This document shows, in pieces, positions 1 to 6,138 of a stretch of 7,881 bases of DNA. The notes beneath the pieces are model-generated. The model was not told the DNA's origin, did not search any database, and saw only the letters and a program-made list of their open reading frames with translations. This DNA is from Paracoccaceae bacterium (lineage in GTDB: Bacteria > Pseudomonadota > Alphaproteobacteria > Rhodobacterales > Rhodobacteraceae), in contig JABGTH010000120.1 in NCBI GenBank assembly GCA_018647275.1, positions 1-7,881 of the forward strand. Reading direction: 5' to 3'. A program made the translations under genes and the position numbers. The first letter of the stretch is position 1; each line of letters begins with the position of its first letter.

Positions 1-1
1 A

Positions 2-181
2 ACTGAGATCCTAAGCAAGGCGTTAACGACACTCCCTGCAGCACAAAGAGAACTTATAGAACAGGCGTACTTCGGGGATTTGTCCCACAGCGAGATTGCT
101 AAAAAAACAGGTCTGCCCCTTGGCACGATCAAATCGCGAATTAGATTAGCCCTCGAGCGCTTACGCCAAACGATGAAATGA
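2..181 (+). CDS. rpoE: ECF RNA polymerase sigma factor, RpoE-like, C-terminal part (5' end outside window)
   Basis: The last 59 codons of a sigma factor, open from the window edge to TGA at 179-181. The visible part is sigma region 4, which reads the -35 promoter element. It contains LPAAQRELIEQAYFGDLSHS, then the helix-turn-helix EIAKKTGLPLGTIKSRIRLA and a basic end, LERLRQTMK. This is the typical close of a group IV (ECF) sigma factor; region 2 lies outside the window. The next gene, four bases downstream, encodes a ChrR-type anti-sigma factor. By the Rhodobacter sphaeroides precedent this makes it the RpoE released from ChrR on singlet oxygen exposure. The sigma factor class is secure from sequence; the singlet-oxygen role is inferred from the partner. 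The operon promoter is not in the window. Confidence 0.9.
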   Translation, partial: TEILSKALTTLPAAQRELIEQAYFGDLSHSEIAKKTGLPLGTIKSRIRLALERLRQTMK

Positions 182-185
182 AAAA

Positions 186-845
186 ATGATGAGCACAGAT
201 ATCAAACATCACCTGACGGATGAAATTCTGATGGGCTACTCAGCCGGTACTTTGCCTGAGGCTTTTAATCTTATGGTCGCAACGCATATTTCGTTGTGTG
301 ATACTTGCCGCGCTCAATTAGCGGCATGCGACGCCGTTGGAGGTGTCTTGTTGGACGAACATGATATCCCCAATAGTCAGATGCAACCCGACAGCTTTGC
401 CGCGACGGTTGCGATGATTGAGCAAGGCGCTCCAATAGCCAAATTACCGGCCGTCAAAAAGCCATCCGTACTGCCAAGCCCGCTGCAAGACTACATTGGT
501 GGTGACCTGAGCGAAATTAAGTGGCGCCCTATTGGCATGGGTGTAAAACAAGCCATTTTACCAACATCCGAGCAAGCCAGCGCACGCCTTTTGATGATCC
601 CTGCCGGTGCAGCCATGCCAGATCACGGCCACCACGGTCTTGAGATGACGATGGTGTTGCAGGGTGCCTTCCAAGACGATGATGGGTATTTTGCCCGTGG
701 TGATGTCGACATTGCTGACAGCGATCTTGAGCACACGCCGATGGCGGATATCCATGAAGATTGTATTTGTCTTGCGGTAAGCGACGCGCCACTGCGCTTC
801 AAGGGTATCCTCCCCCGCATCATGCAGAGCTTTATTCGTATCTAA
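186..845 (+). CDS. chrR: ChrR-type zinc anti-sigma factor (219 aa)
   Basis: A cytoplasmic anti-sigma factor that holds the upstream RpoE-like sigma inactive. The N-terminal zinc-binding anti-sigma domain (about residues 1-85) has H8/H9 and the H34-x3-C38-x2-C41 cluster (HISLCDTC), matching the His/His/Cys/Cys zinc site of Rhodobacter ChrR. The C-terminal cupin-like domain (about 105-205) has H147, H149 and E153 (HGHHGLE) and H183 (LEHTP), matching the second metal site of the family. A conserved C193-x-C195 pair follows. In R. sphaeroides the cupin domain is needed for the singlet-oxygen response. Length is normal for the family. The start is ATG ATG at 186/189, so either Met could be used. 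No clear Shine-Dalgarno sequence is visible, and the four-base gap after the sigma stop suggests translational coupling. All expected metal ligands are present, so the protein is probably functional. Confidence 0.93.
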   Translation: MMSTDIKHHLTDEILMGYSAGTLPEAFNLMVATHISLCDTCRAQLAACDAVGGVLLDEHDIPNSQMQPDSFAATVAMIEQGAPIAKLPAVKKPSVLPSPLQDYIGGDLSEIKWRPIGMGVKQAILPTSEQASARLLMIPAGAAMPDHGHHGLEMTMVLQGAFQDDDGYFARGDVDIADSDLEHTPMADIHEDCICLAVSDAPLRFKGILPRIMQSFIRI

Positions 846-877
846 ACGACGCACTCGACTTTATTTTGAATAACCGC

Positions 878-900
878 CCGATTTCAGTCGGTACTTATTT
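878..900 (+). terminator. Weak candidate terminator after chrR
   Basis: A short hairpin with stem CCGA/TCGG and loop TTTCAG lies at 878-891. It is followed by the T-rich stretch TACTTATTTGTTTT at 892-905. It sits 33 bases past the chrR stop, where an operon end would be expected. The stem is only four pairs, so this is a suggestion only. I see nothing else definite between 846 and 944. Confidence 0.25.
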
Positions 901-944
901 GTTTTAGAGTTAAGTTGTCACCATGCTTTTTACCCTGTGAGACA

Positions 945-1488
945 ATGACGGCCTATAGATCGCCCTTTTAGGCCGCGACCCCAACTATGATAGTCGCGTG
1001 TTTGTGGTTGTGCGTTCAACGGGTGTCTTTTGTCGCTTGACCTGCCCTGCTCGCAAACCAAAGAGGGAGAATTGTACCTTTTACGAAAGTCTAGCCGAGC
1101 CTAGTCGCTTACAGAAAGTAGCCGGTGGGATTAGTTTGGAACAACCGAGCCACTCGACCGAACCAAAGCTGAACTAACTGAATACTTTGACTGTCAAAGG
1201 GCGGCTTTCACCATCCCTCTTGCACTCCATGGAACTACCTTCACCAAATCAATTTGGCAGGCGCTGATGGCGGTTCGAGCGGGAAAAATTCAAACCTACG
1301 CTGGACTGGCACAAAAAATCGGACGCCCAACAGCTACTCGTGCAGTTGTGCGCGCCAATCGCGCAAACCAAAGTTCGATACTCATTCCAAGTCACAGGGT
1401 AATTGGTGCCGATGGTAACTTAACCGGATACAATGGTGGGCTTTGGCGTAAACGTAGTTTGATTGATCTTGAACTGCAGTACAAATGA
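945..1488 (+). pseudogene. ada: Degenerate ada: remnant of bifunctional methylation-response regulator/O6-alkylguanine methyltransferase
   Basis: Intact Ada moves methyl groups from DNA phosphotriesters and O6-methylguanine to its own cysteines and activates its regulon through an AraC-type domain. This copy is broken. ATG at 945 starts MTAY and stops at 969. One missing base before 959 would rejoin it to the frame at 959-1100, which reads IALLGRDPNYDSRVF, then VRSTGVFCRLTCPARKPK and ENCTFYESLAE. That is the Ada N-terminal domain with the first two zinc cysteines (codons 1031 and 1043). The second cysteine pair and the whole AraC-type domain are missing. After another frame change, positions 1141-1488 encode the methyltransferase domain: TIPLALHGTTFTKSIWQALM, then GKIQTYAGLAQKIGRPTATR and a GYNGGLWRKRSLIDLE end. 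The active-site PCHRV reads PSHRV, with Ser codon AGT at 1390. Frame breaks, internal deletion and loss of the acceptor Cys all point to a dead gene. It ends 19 bases from the convergent rmuC stop. Confidence 0.9.
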
Positions 1489-1507
1489 GTCTCTATTCAT
1501 TTTCCTA

Positions 1508-2746
1508 TTAAGGCTCAGGATTGGCCAAAGGCACCACGTTGTTTTGTTCCTCTGGCGTCAATTCTTCAAAGTCAAAATTATCCAAACGCGCCGCACGTTT
1601 TCCTGCACGTTCGGCAGCTGTGCTAATTCCATCCAAGTCTTTGCGTGCTTGACCAAAGTGGGTATTCAGTTTGTCGACACGTTCAACAACCAATTCAACA
1701 TCCCGGTGCAAGCTTTTAAGCGTTGAGCGAATAGCACCCGCCTGTTCACGCATGCGAGCATCCTTAAGAATTGCACGCATTGTATTCAACGTGGCCATAC
1801 AGGTCGTTGGTGAAACGATCCAAACGCGGTGATCAAAACCATCACGTACTAATTCAGGAAAATTTGCGTGGAGTTCTGCATATACCGCTTCAGATGGCAG
1901 GAACATCAACGCGCCATCTGCAGTTTCGCCTTCGATGATGTATTTCTCACTGATATCACGGATGTGCTTTTTCACGGAAACACGCATCGCTTTGCCAGCC
2001 TCGTTGACCTCCCAATCAGTCTTGGCCCGACGCAAGGCCTCGTAGGCTTCAAGGGGGAATTTACTGTCAATCACAATCGGGCCAGGCGGGTTCGGCAACG
2101 CAATCAAACAGTCAGCACGCTTACCGTTGCTAAGGGTGGCTTGCAGCTGAAAACTGTCCTTTGGCAATGCTTTACCGACAATGTCGTTTAGTTGAATTTC
2201 GCCAAAAGCACCGCGCGTTTGTTTATTGCTTAAAATGTCCTGTAACGACAAAACATCCCCAGACAGCTTCGCTATATTGTCCTGCGCTTTGTCGATAGAA
2301 GCGAGACGTTCTTGCAGCTGCGTTAAACTAACCGTGGTTTGCTTCGATGAGCCGTTCAAGGTCTCTTTCATCCGCTCCTGCATCTCTGCCATCGAATGTT
2401 GAGCACGCATAGCATTCTCTGCCAAACGGTCCTGCATTTGCTGCTGGACAGCCGCCAATCGCACTTCCATCGTGTTGGTAATCTGGGTCTGCGCATTTAC
2501 CTGCGTATCAGACACAGTTTGCAAACCACCTTGTAACGCGGCCTGCCCCATATTCAGCTGCTGAACATGTTGGCCAAGGATGCCCATCTGATGTGCCAGC
2601 GGTGCCGCAGCAGCAGCGGAACGCCCTGCCGACCGCACCACAACCATCAACATTACCACGATCAAAATGACCACAGTAATGGCCACCAATCCAACAATGA
2701 TCAATGGATCGCTAAAGGCATACTCTTTTCCTGAAATCTCAATCAT
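1508..2746 (-). CDS. rmuC: RmuC family DNA recombination/repair protein (412 aa)
   Basis: RmuC proteins limit recombination at inverted repeats and carry a predicted PD-(D/E)XK-type nuclease fold; their biochemistry is poorly known. Visible here are an N-terminal membrane anchor (about residues 14-38, very rich in I/V/L/M), then a long Gln/Ala-rich coiled-coil (about 50-170). The RmuC domain follows (about 175-385), starting GAFGEIQLNDIVGKALP. It includes RADCLIALP (D212) and the core VIDSKFPLEAY with D227 and K229, which fits a nuclease active site. A charged, disordered tail closes the protein. Length is typical. Its ATG (2744-2746) overlaps the mutL stop as ATGA, so the two are almost certainly co-transcribed and translationally coupled. 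The stop TAA is at 1508-1510, and I see no convincing terminator in the 19 bases before the ada remnant. Confidence 0.92.
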   Translation of the reverse strand: MIEISGKEYAFSDPLIIVGLVAITVVILIVVMLMVVVRSAGRSAAAAAPLAHQMGILGQHVQQLNMGQAALQGGLQTVSDTQVNAQTQITNTMEVRLAAVQQQMQDRLAENAMRAQHSMAEMQERMKETLNGSSKQTTVSLTQLQERLASIDKAQDNIAKLSGDVLSLQDILSNKQTRGAFGEIQLNDIVGKALPKDSFQLQATLSNGKRADCLIALPNPPGPIVIDSKFPLEAYEALRRAKTDWEVNEAGKAMRVSVKKHIRDISEKYIIEGETADGALMFLPSEAVYAELHANFPELVRDGFDHRVWIVSPTTCMATLNTMRAILKDARMREQAGAIRSTLKSLHRDVELVVERVDKLNTHFGQARKDLDGISTAAERAGKRAARLDNFDFEELTPEEQNNVVPLANPEP

Positions 2747-4578
2747 GTGCGTCCAAACAACCGTTCAATGTCTGCCAGTTTCAGCTCTACATAGGTAGGG
2801 CGTCCGTGGTTGCATTGCCCCGAATGCGGGGTTACTTCCATTTCGCGCAACAGCGCGTTCATTTCCTCAGCCCTCATCCAACGACCCGAGCGAATAGACC
2901 CGTGGCAGGCCACGCGACTAAGGATCGCTTCGACCTTCGCTTGAACCATGTTGGAGCTGCCCTGATCCGCAAGTTCGTCCAGAATATCAAGGATCATAGC
3001 ACGCGCATTCACCTCACCCAAAATGGCAGGCGTTTCGCGAATAGCAATTGCACCACCGCCAAAGGGCTCAATACCCAAACCAAAACGTGCCAATTCGTCC
3101 GCCACTTCGAGTAAGCGAGCGCAATCGCCATCCGATAGTTCAACAATTTCTGGGATCAACAAGGCTTGAGCCGCGACCCCATTCGCCGCCATTTGATTTT
3201 TTAGTTTCTCATACACCAATCGCTCATGCGCTGCATGTTGATCAACTATAACCATGCCAGTTGCCGTCTGTGCAATAATGTAATTCTCATGAACCTGGCC
3301 CCGGGCTGTCCCCAGTGGCAGATCTTCTGGTGGTGTTTCATTCGCCTGCTCTTGCTCAACAACTTGCCCGCTATAGGCGTGGATCATTTCCGCGAAACCC
3401 GGCGCTCGGGATTGGTAGGACGCTGAACGTGACCCCATTGAGGGACGGTCCATCTGATAGACGCGTGGTCCACCAATAGGTTCAGCTGTCATCGCCCCCA
3501 AAGTCGCACCCGCAACTGTTGTCGACGCACGATGCCCTGCCTCTGCCAACGCTTGACGCAATGCCGATACAATTAGCCCTCGCGCAAGACCAGGATCGCG
3601 AAAACGTACTTCTGATTTTGCAGGGTGAACGTTGACGTCCACAAGCGTCGGATCACAATCTAGGAACAGGGCAGCCGCTGGATGACGGTCACGACTTAGA
3701 AAATCAAAGTAGGCACCGCGCAACGCCCCAACCAATAGTTTATCCCGTACGGGACGACCGTTCACGAACAGATACTGCTGCACAGCGGAACCACGCGAAT
3801 AGGTTGGCAGCGCCGCATACCCAGTCAGATGCAATCCTTCGCGCAGTGCGTCAATTTTCAGAGAGTTATCTGCAAACTCACGGCCCAAAACAGTCGACAA
3901 CCGTCCATTTAACGCATCGAACATATCGCCATTTTCGGCTTCTGCCCTGAAGGTTGTGCGTGGGCTATCGCCACTGACATCTCGCAACTCAAACCGGACA
4001 AAAGGTTCCGCCATCGCAAGGCGTTTTACGATATCATTGATGGCCGCAGTTTCTGCGCGGTCGGTGCGCAAAAACTTCAGTCGTGCTGGCGTTGCATAGA
4101 ACAAATTACGCAAAGTTATTACAGTGCCGCCATTTAAAGCAGCAGGGCGCACTGGCCCTAAGTCACCACCTTCAACATTTATCTCAAACGCTTCAGACCC
4201 ATGAACGCGTGAGGTGATGTTAAGACGGCCAACGGCGCCCAGTGACGGCAGTGCCTCTCCACGAAAACCAAAGGTGTGAATGTTAAGCAGGTCAGAGCCA
4301 TCGATCTTTGACGTAGCATGGCGTGATAAGGCCAATGGCAAATCATGACCTGCAATACCGCAGCCGTCGTCTGTCACGCGGATCAACGTTTTGCCACCAT
4401 CTCCAATATCAATGGAAATACGCCGTGCGCCCGCATCGATCGCGTTCTCAACCAGTTCTTTGACGGCTGACGCTGGTCGTTCAACAACTTCACCCGCAGC
4501 AATGCGATTAATTGCTGCATCATCAAGTTGGCGAATAACCGGCAGGTTTTCGTGGATATTGGGGCTGCTTGTTTCCAT
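2743..4578 (-). CDS. mutL: DNA mismatch repair protein MutL, endonuclease type (611 aa)
   Basis: MutL links mismatch recognition by MutS to strand removal. The N-terminal GHKL ATPase (about residues 14-340) shows ELVENAIDAGA (E41 general base, N45 for Mg2+), DDGCGI, RHATSKI, FGFRGEALPSLG and GGTVITLRNLFYATPARLKF. A variable linker covers about 350-420. The C-terminal dimer domain has DQHAAHERLVYE (D446, E452, E457), which fits the endonuclease motif DQHA(X)2E(X)4E. It also has ACHGS (557-561) and the metal-site motif CNHGRP (589-594), where many family members have CPHGRP. This is the nicking type found where MutH is absent. I chose ATG at 4576-4578 (METSSPNIHE) because family homology begins there and GGGG lies just upstream. 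The frame runs on to ATG 4653, but those 25 residues look like leader sequence. The stop overlaps the rmuC start. Confidence 0.95.
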   Translation of the reverse strand: METSSPNIHENLPVIRQLDDAAINRIAAGEVVERPASAVKELVENAIDAGARRISIDIGDGGKTLIRVTDDGCGIAGHDLPLALSRHATSKIDGSDLLNIHTFGFRGEALPSLGAVGRLNITSRVHGSEAFEINVEGGDLGPVRPAALNGGTVITLRNLFYATPARLKFLRTDRAETAAINDIVKRLAMAEPFVRFELRDVSGDSPRTTFRAEAENGDMFDALNGRLSTVLGREFADNSLKIDALREGLHLTGYAALPTYSRGSAVQQYLFVNGRPVRDKLLVGALRGAYFDFLSRDRHPAAALFLDCDPTLVDVNVHPAKSEVRFRDPGLARGLIVSALRQALAEAGHRASTTVAGATLGAMTAEPIGGPRVYQMDRPSMGSRSASYQSRAPGFAEMIHAYSGQVVEQEQANETPPEDLPLGTARGQVHENYIIAQTATGMVIVDQHAAHERLVYEKLKNQMAANGVAAQALLIPEIVELSDGDCARLLEVADELARFGLGIEPFGGGAIAIRETPAILGEVNARAMILDILDELADQGSSNMVQAKVEAILSRVACHGSIRSGRWMRAEEMNALLREMEVTPHSGQCNHGRPTYVELKLADIERLFGRT

Positions 4579-4685
4579 ACCCCAATACCTAGCACCAAAC
4601 ATGCCGATTCTGCCAGCAGCCAAGTCACAACATAAGCGGATCTGACCAATCAACTTTAAGAATGGTTAATGGGCCAATATGCCGG
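4579..4685 (-). promoter_or_regulatory. mutL upstream region (promoter expected, not resolved)
   Basis: 107 bases separate the aminotransferase stop from the preferred mutL start. All genes here point the same way, and no strong hairpin with a T-run follows the aminotransferase, so read-through is possible. The frame of mutL is open back to 4653. Partial promoter-like hexamers exist on the minus strand around 4620-4650, but none has good spacing, so I do not name one. Confidence 0.3.
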
Positions 4686-6035
4686 TTAAATCGCGCTCAG
4701 GCCTGCATCTAACGCAACTAGCACGCGGTCAACTTCATCTTTCGTGATCACCAAAGGTGGAGACATCAAAATGTTATTCCCACCCAACCGCACCATGACA
4801 CCTGCGTCATAAGTAGCTTGATGAATCTTCTTCATCGTTGGCATATCCATCGGTGTCTTGGCCCTAGCATCAGACACGATCTCAACTCCAGTCATCAATC
4901 CGTGTCCACCACGCACATCGCCAATGATGTCATATTTCTTCATCAAGGCAACACATCCATCAAACAATTGGGCACCACGAGCTGCCGCGTTTGTCTTTGT
5001 ATCCAGACGTACGGTTTCACTGAGACACGCCGTAACCGCAGCTGCGCCAACAGGGTGTGCTGAATATGTATAGCCGTGGAAAATCGCAGCTTCTTCGTCA
5101 CCGTTTTCAAAAACTTCAGCCACAGCGTCGCTCATCAATGCGGCACCCACTGGGAAATACCCAGATGTGATCCCTTTTGCACAGCACATCATATCAGGTT
5201 TCACGCCCCAATGACGGCTGCCTGACCACGCACCTGTACGGCCAAACCCTGTGATCACCTCATCCGCAATCATCAAGATGCCGTGACGGTCGCAAATTTC
5301 GCGCATCAGCGGCATGAAGGTCTCATTTGGCACGATGACACCACCGGCCCCTTGAATCGGCTCCATGATGAACGCTGCAATGCTGCCAGCACCTTGGAAC
5401 ATGATCTCGTCTTCCATCGCAGCGGCAATGTTCTGCGCCAAAAATGCGGGATCCGTTTCATTGAAAGGATTGCGATAAGCGTATGGGCTGGGCATGTGGA
5501 AACAGCCCGCTAGCAACGGCTCGTAATTAATACGGAAACGATTGTTACCGTTTACAGATGCACCACCAAAGTGGGTCCCGTGATAACCCTTTTTCAGGCT
5601 GAGAAATTTTGTGCGGTTCGGCTCTCCTTTGATCCGGTGATATTGGCGCGCAAGTCGCAAGCACGTCTCCACCGAGTCTGATCCACCAGACGTAAAGAAC
5701 ACGCGTGCCATGCCATCTTCGGCAAAAAACTCACGTACCACATATGACGCCTCAATAGCAGAAGGATTAGACGTACCAGCAAACGCTGAATAGTACGGCA
5801 AATCATAAAGCTGCTTGGCAATTGCATCTTTAACAACGTCGTTGGAATAGCCAAGATTAACGCACCATAAACCACCGACGGCATCGATAGCTTCGTGCCC
5901 ATCGATGTCTTTGATGGTTGAACCTACAGCGGTCTCAATGATTGTCGGAGCATGCTCAATCGCTTCGCCAGGGTGACCCATCGGGTGCCACATATGCTTT
6001 GCATTATTCGCACGAAGGAAGTTGTCGTCTTTCAT
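4686..6035 (-). CDS. Class III (omega) aminotransferase, PLP-dependent (449 aa)
   Basis: A fold-type I PLP enzyme that moves an amino group from an amine or omega-amino acid to a keto acid, usually pyruvate. The expected motifs are in order: GGLWCVNLGYSN (54-65, with W57); the phosphate-binding SGGSDSVET (116-124); KKGYHG (148-153); EPIQGAGGV (225-233); IADEVITGFGRTG (256-268, D258 pairs with the PLP ring nitrogen); CAKGITSGYFPVGA (285-298, K287 forms the Schiff base); and GYTYSAHPVG (321-330). R416 in VMVRLGGN sits where the Chromobacterium violaceum omega-transaminase has its mobile substrate-binding Arg, and W57 matches that enzyme's active-site Trp. Start ATG 6033-6035 is preceded by AGAGGG at six bases. 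Candidate donors include beta-alanine, taurine, polyamines or aromatic amines; the sequence alone does not decide. A terminator upstream separates it from the permease. All catalytic residues are intact. Confidence 0.92.
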   Translation of the reverse strand: MKDDNFLRANNAKHMWHPMGHPGEAIEHAPTIIETAVGSTIKDIDGHEAIDAVGGLWCVNLGYSNDVVKDAIAKQLYDLPYYSAFAGTSNPSAIEASYVVREFFAEDGMARVFFTSGGSDSVETCLRLARQYHRIKGEPNRTKFLSLKKGYHGTHFGGASVNGNNRFRINYEPLLAGCFHMPSPYAYRNPFNETDPAFLAQNIAAAMEDEIMFQGAGSIAAFIMEPIQGAGGVIVPNETFMPLMREICDRHGILMIADEVITGFGRTGAWSGSRHWGVKPDMMCCAKGITSGYFPVGAALMSDAVAEVFENGDEEAAIFHGYTYSAHPVGAAAVTACLSETVRLDTKTNAAARGAQLFDGCVALMKKYDIIGDVRGGHGLMTGVEIVSDARAKTPMDMPTMKKIHQATYDAGVMVRLGGNNILMSPPLVITKDEVDRVLVALDAGLSAI

Positions 6036-6041
6036 AATGAA

Positions 6042-6063
6042 CCCTCTGTTGGTTTTCCCAACA
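6042..6063 (-). promoter_or_regulatory. 5' hairpin abutting the aminotransferase ribosome binding site
   Basis: Read on the minus strand, TGTTGG-GAAAA-CCAACA (6063-6047) is a perfect six-pair hairpin. The Shine-Dalgarno sequence AGAGGG (6047-6042) follows at once, its first A being the last base of the stem, and then TTCATT and ATG. The hairpin leaves most of the Shine-Dalgarno single-stranded. It could protect the 5' end or tune translation; either function is inference. Confidence 0.4.
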
Positions 6064-6074
6064 AGATGGACACT

Positions 6075-6102
6075 AAAATAGAAAAAGGGGCAAGCGTTTC
6101 AA
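6075..6102 (-). promoter_or_regulatory. Candidate sigma70-type promoter for the aminotransferase
   Basis: On the minus strand TTGAAA (6102-6097, five of six matches to TTGACA) is followed after 16 bases by TATTTT (6080-6075, four of six matches to TATAAT). The start of transcription would fall near 6068, giving a leader of about 33 bases. The -35 box lies inside the upstream terminator hairpin. It is a prediction by eye. Confidence 0.4.
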
Positions 6103-6114
6103 CACGACTGCCCC
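6082..6114 (-). terminator. Intrinsic terminator of the NCS2 permease gene
   Basis: On the minus strand a GGGGCA/TGCCCC stem (6114-6109 with 6092-6087) extends inward after a wobble and a mismatch with CGT/ACG around a GTTGAA loop. It is followed directly by TTTTT (6086-6082). It lies 25 bases past the permease stop and ahead of the aminotransferase, so the two same-strand genes are probably separate transcripts. Confidence 0.8.
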
Positions 6115-6138
6115 CAATCATCTCAATCTTAGTTTTTC

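Noticed and set aside
529..854. Minus-strand open frames across chrR
   Set aside because: They overlap a well-supported ChrR with all metal ligands and show no motif or ribosome site.
1868..2191. Plus-strand open frame opposite rmuC (107 codons)
   Set aside because: Antisense shadow of the conserved RmuC domain; no recognisable features.
4576..4653. Upstream mutL start at 4653
   Set aside because: The extra 25 residues do not look like MutL; ATG 4578 fits the family start. Noted as a finding for checking.
4660..4685. Possible terminator after the aminotransferase
   Set aside because: The best pairing is three to four bases with no T-run.
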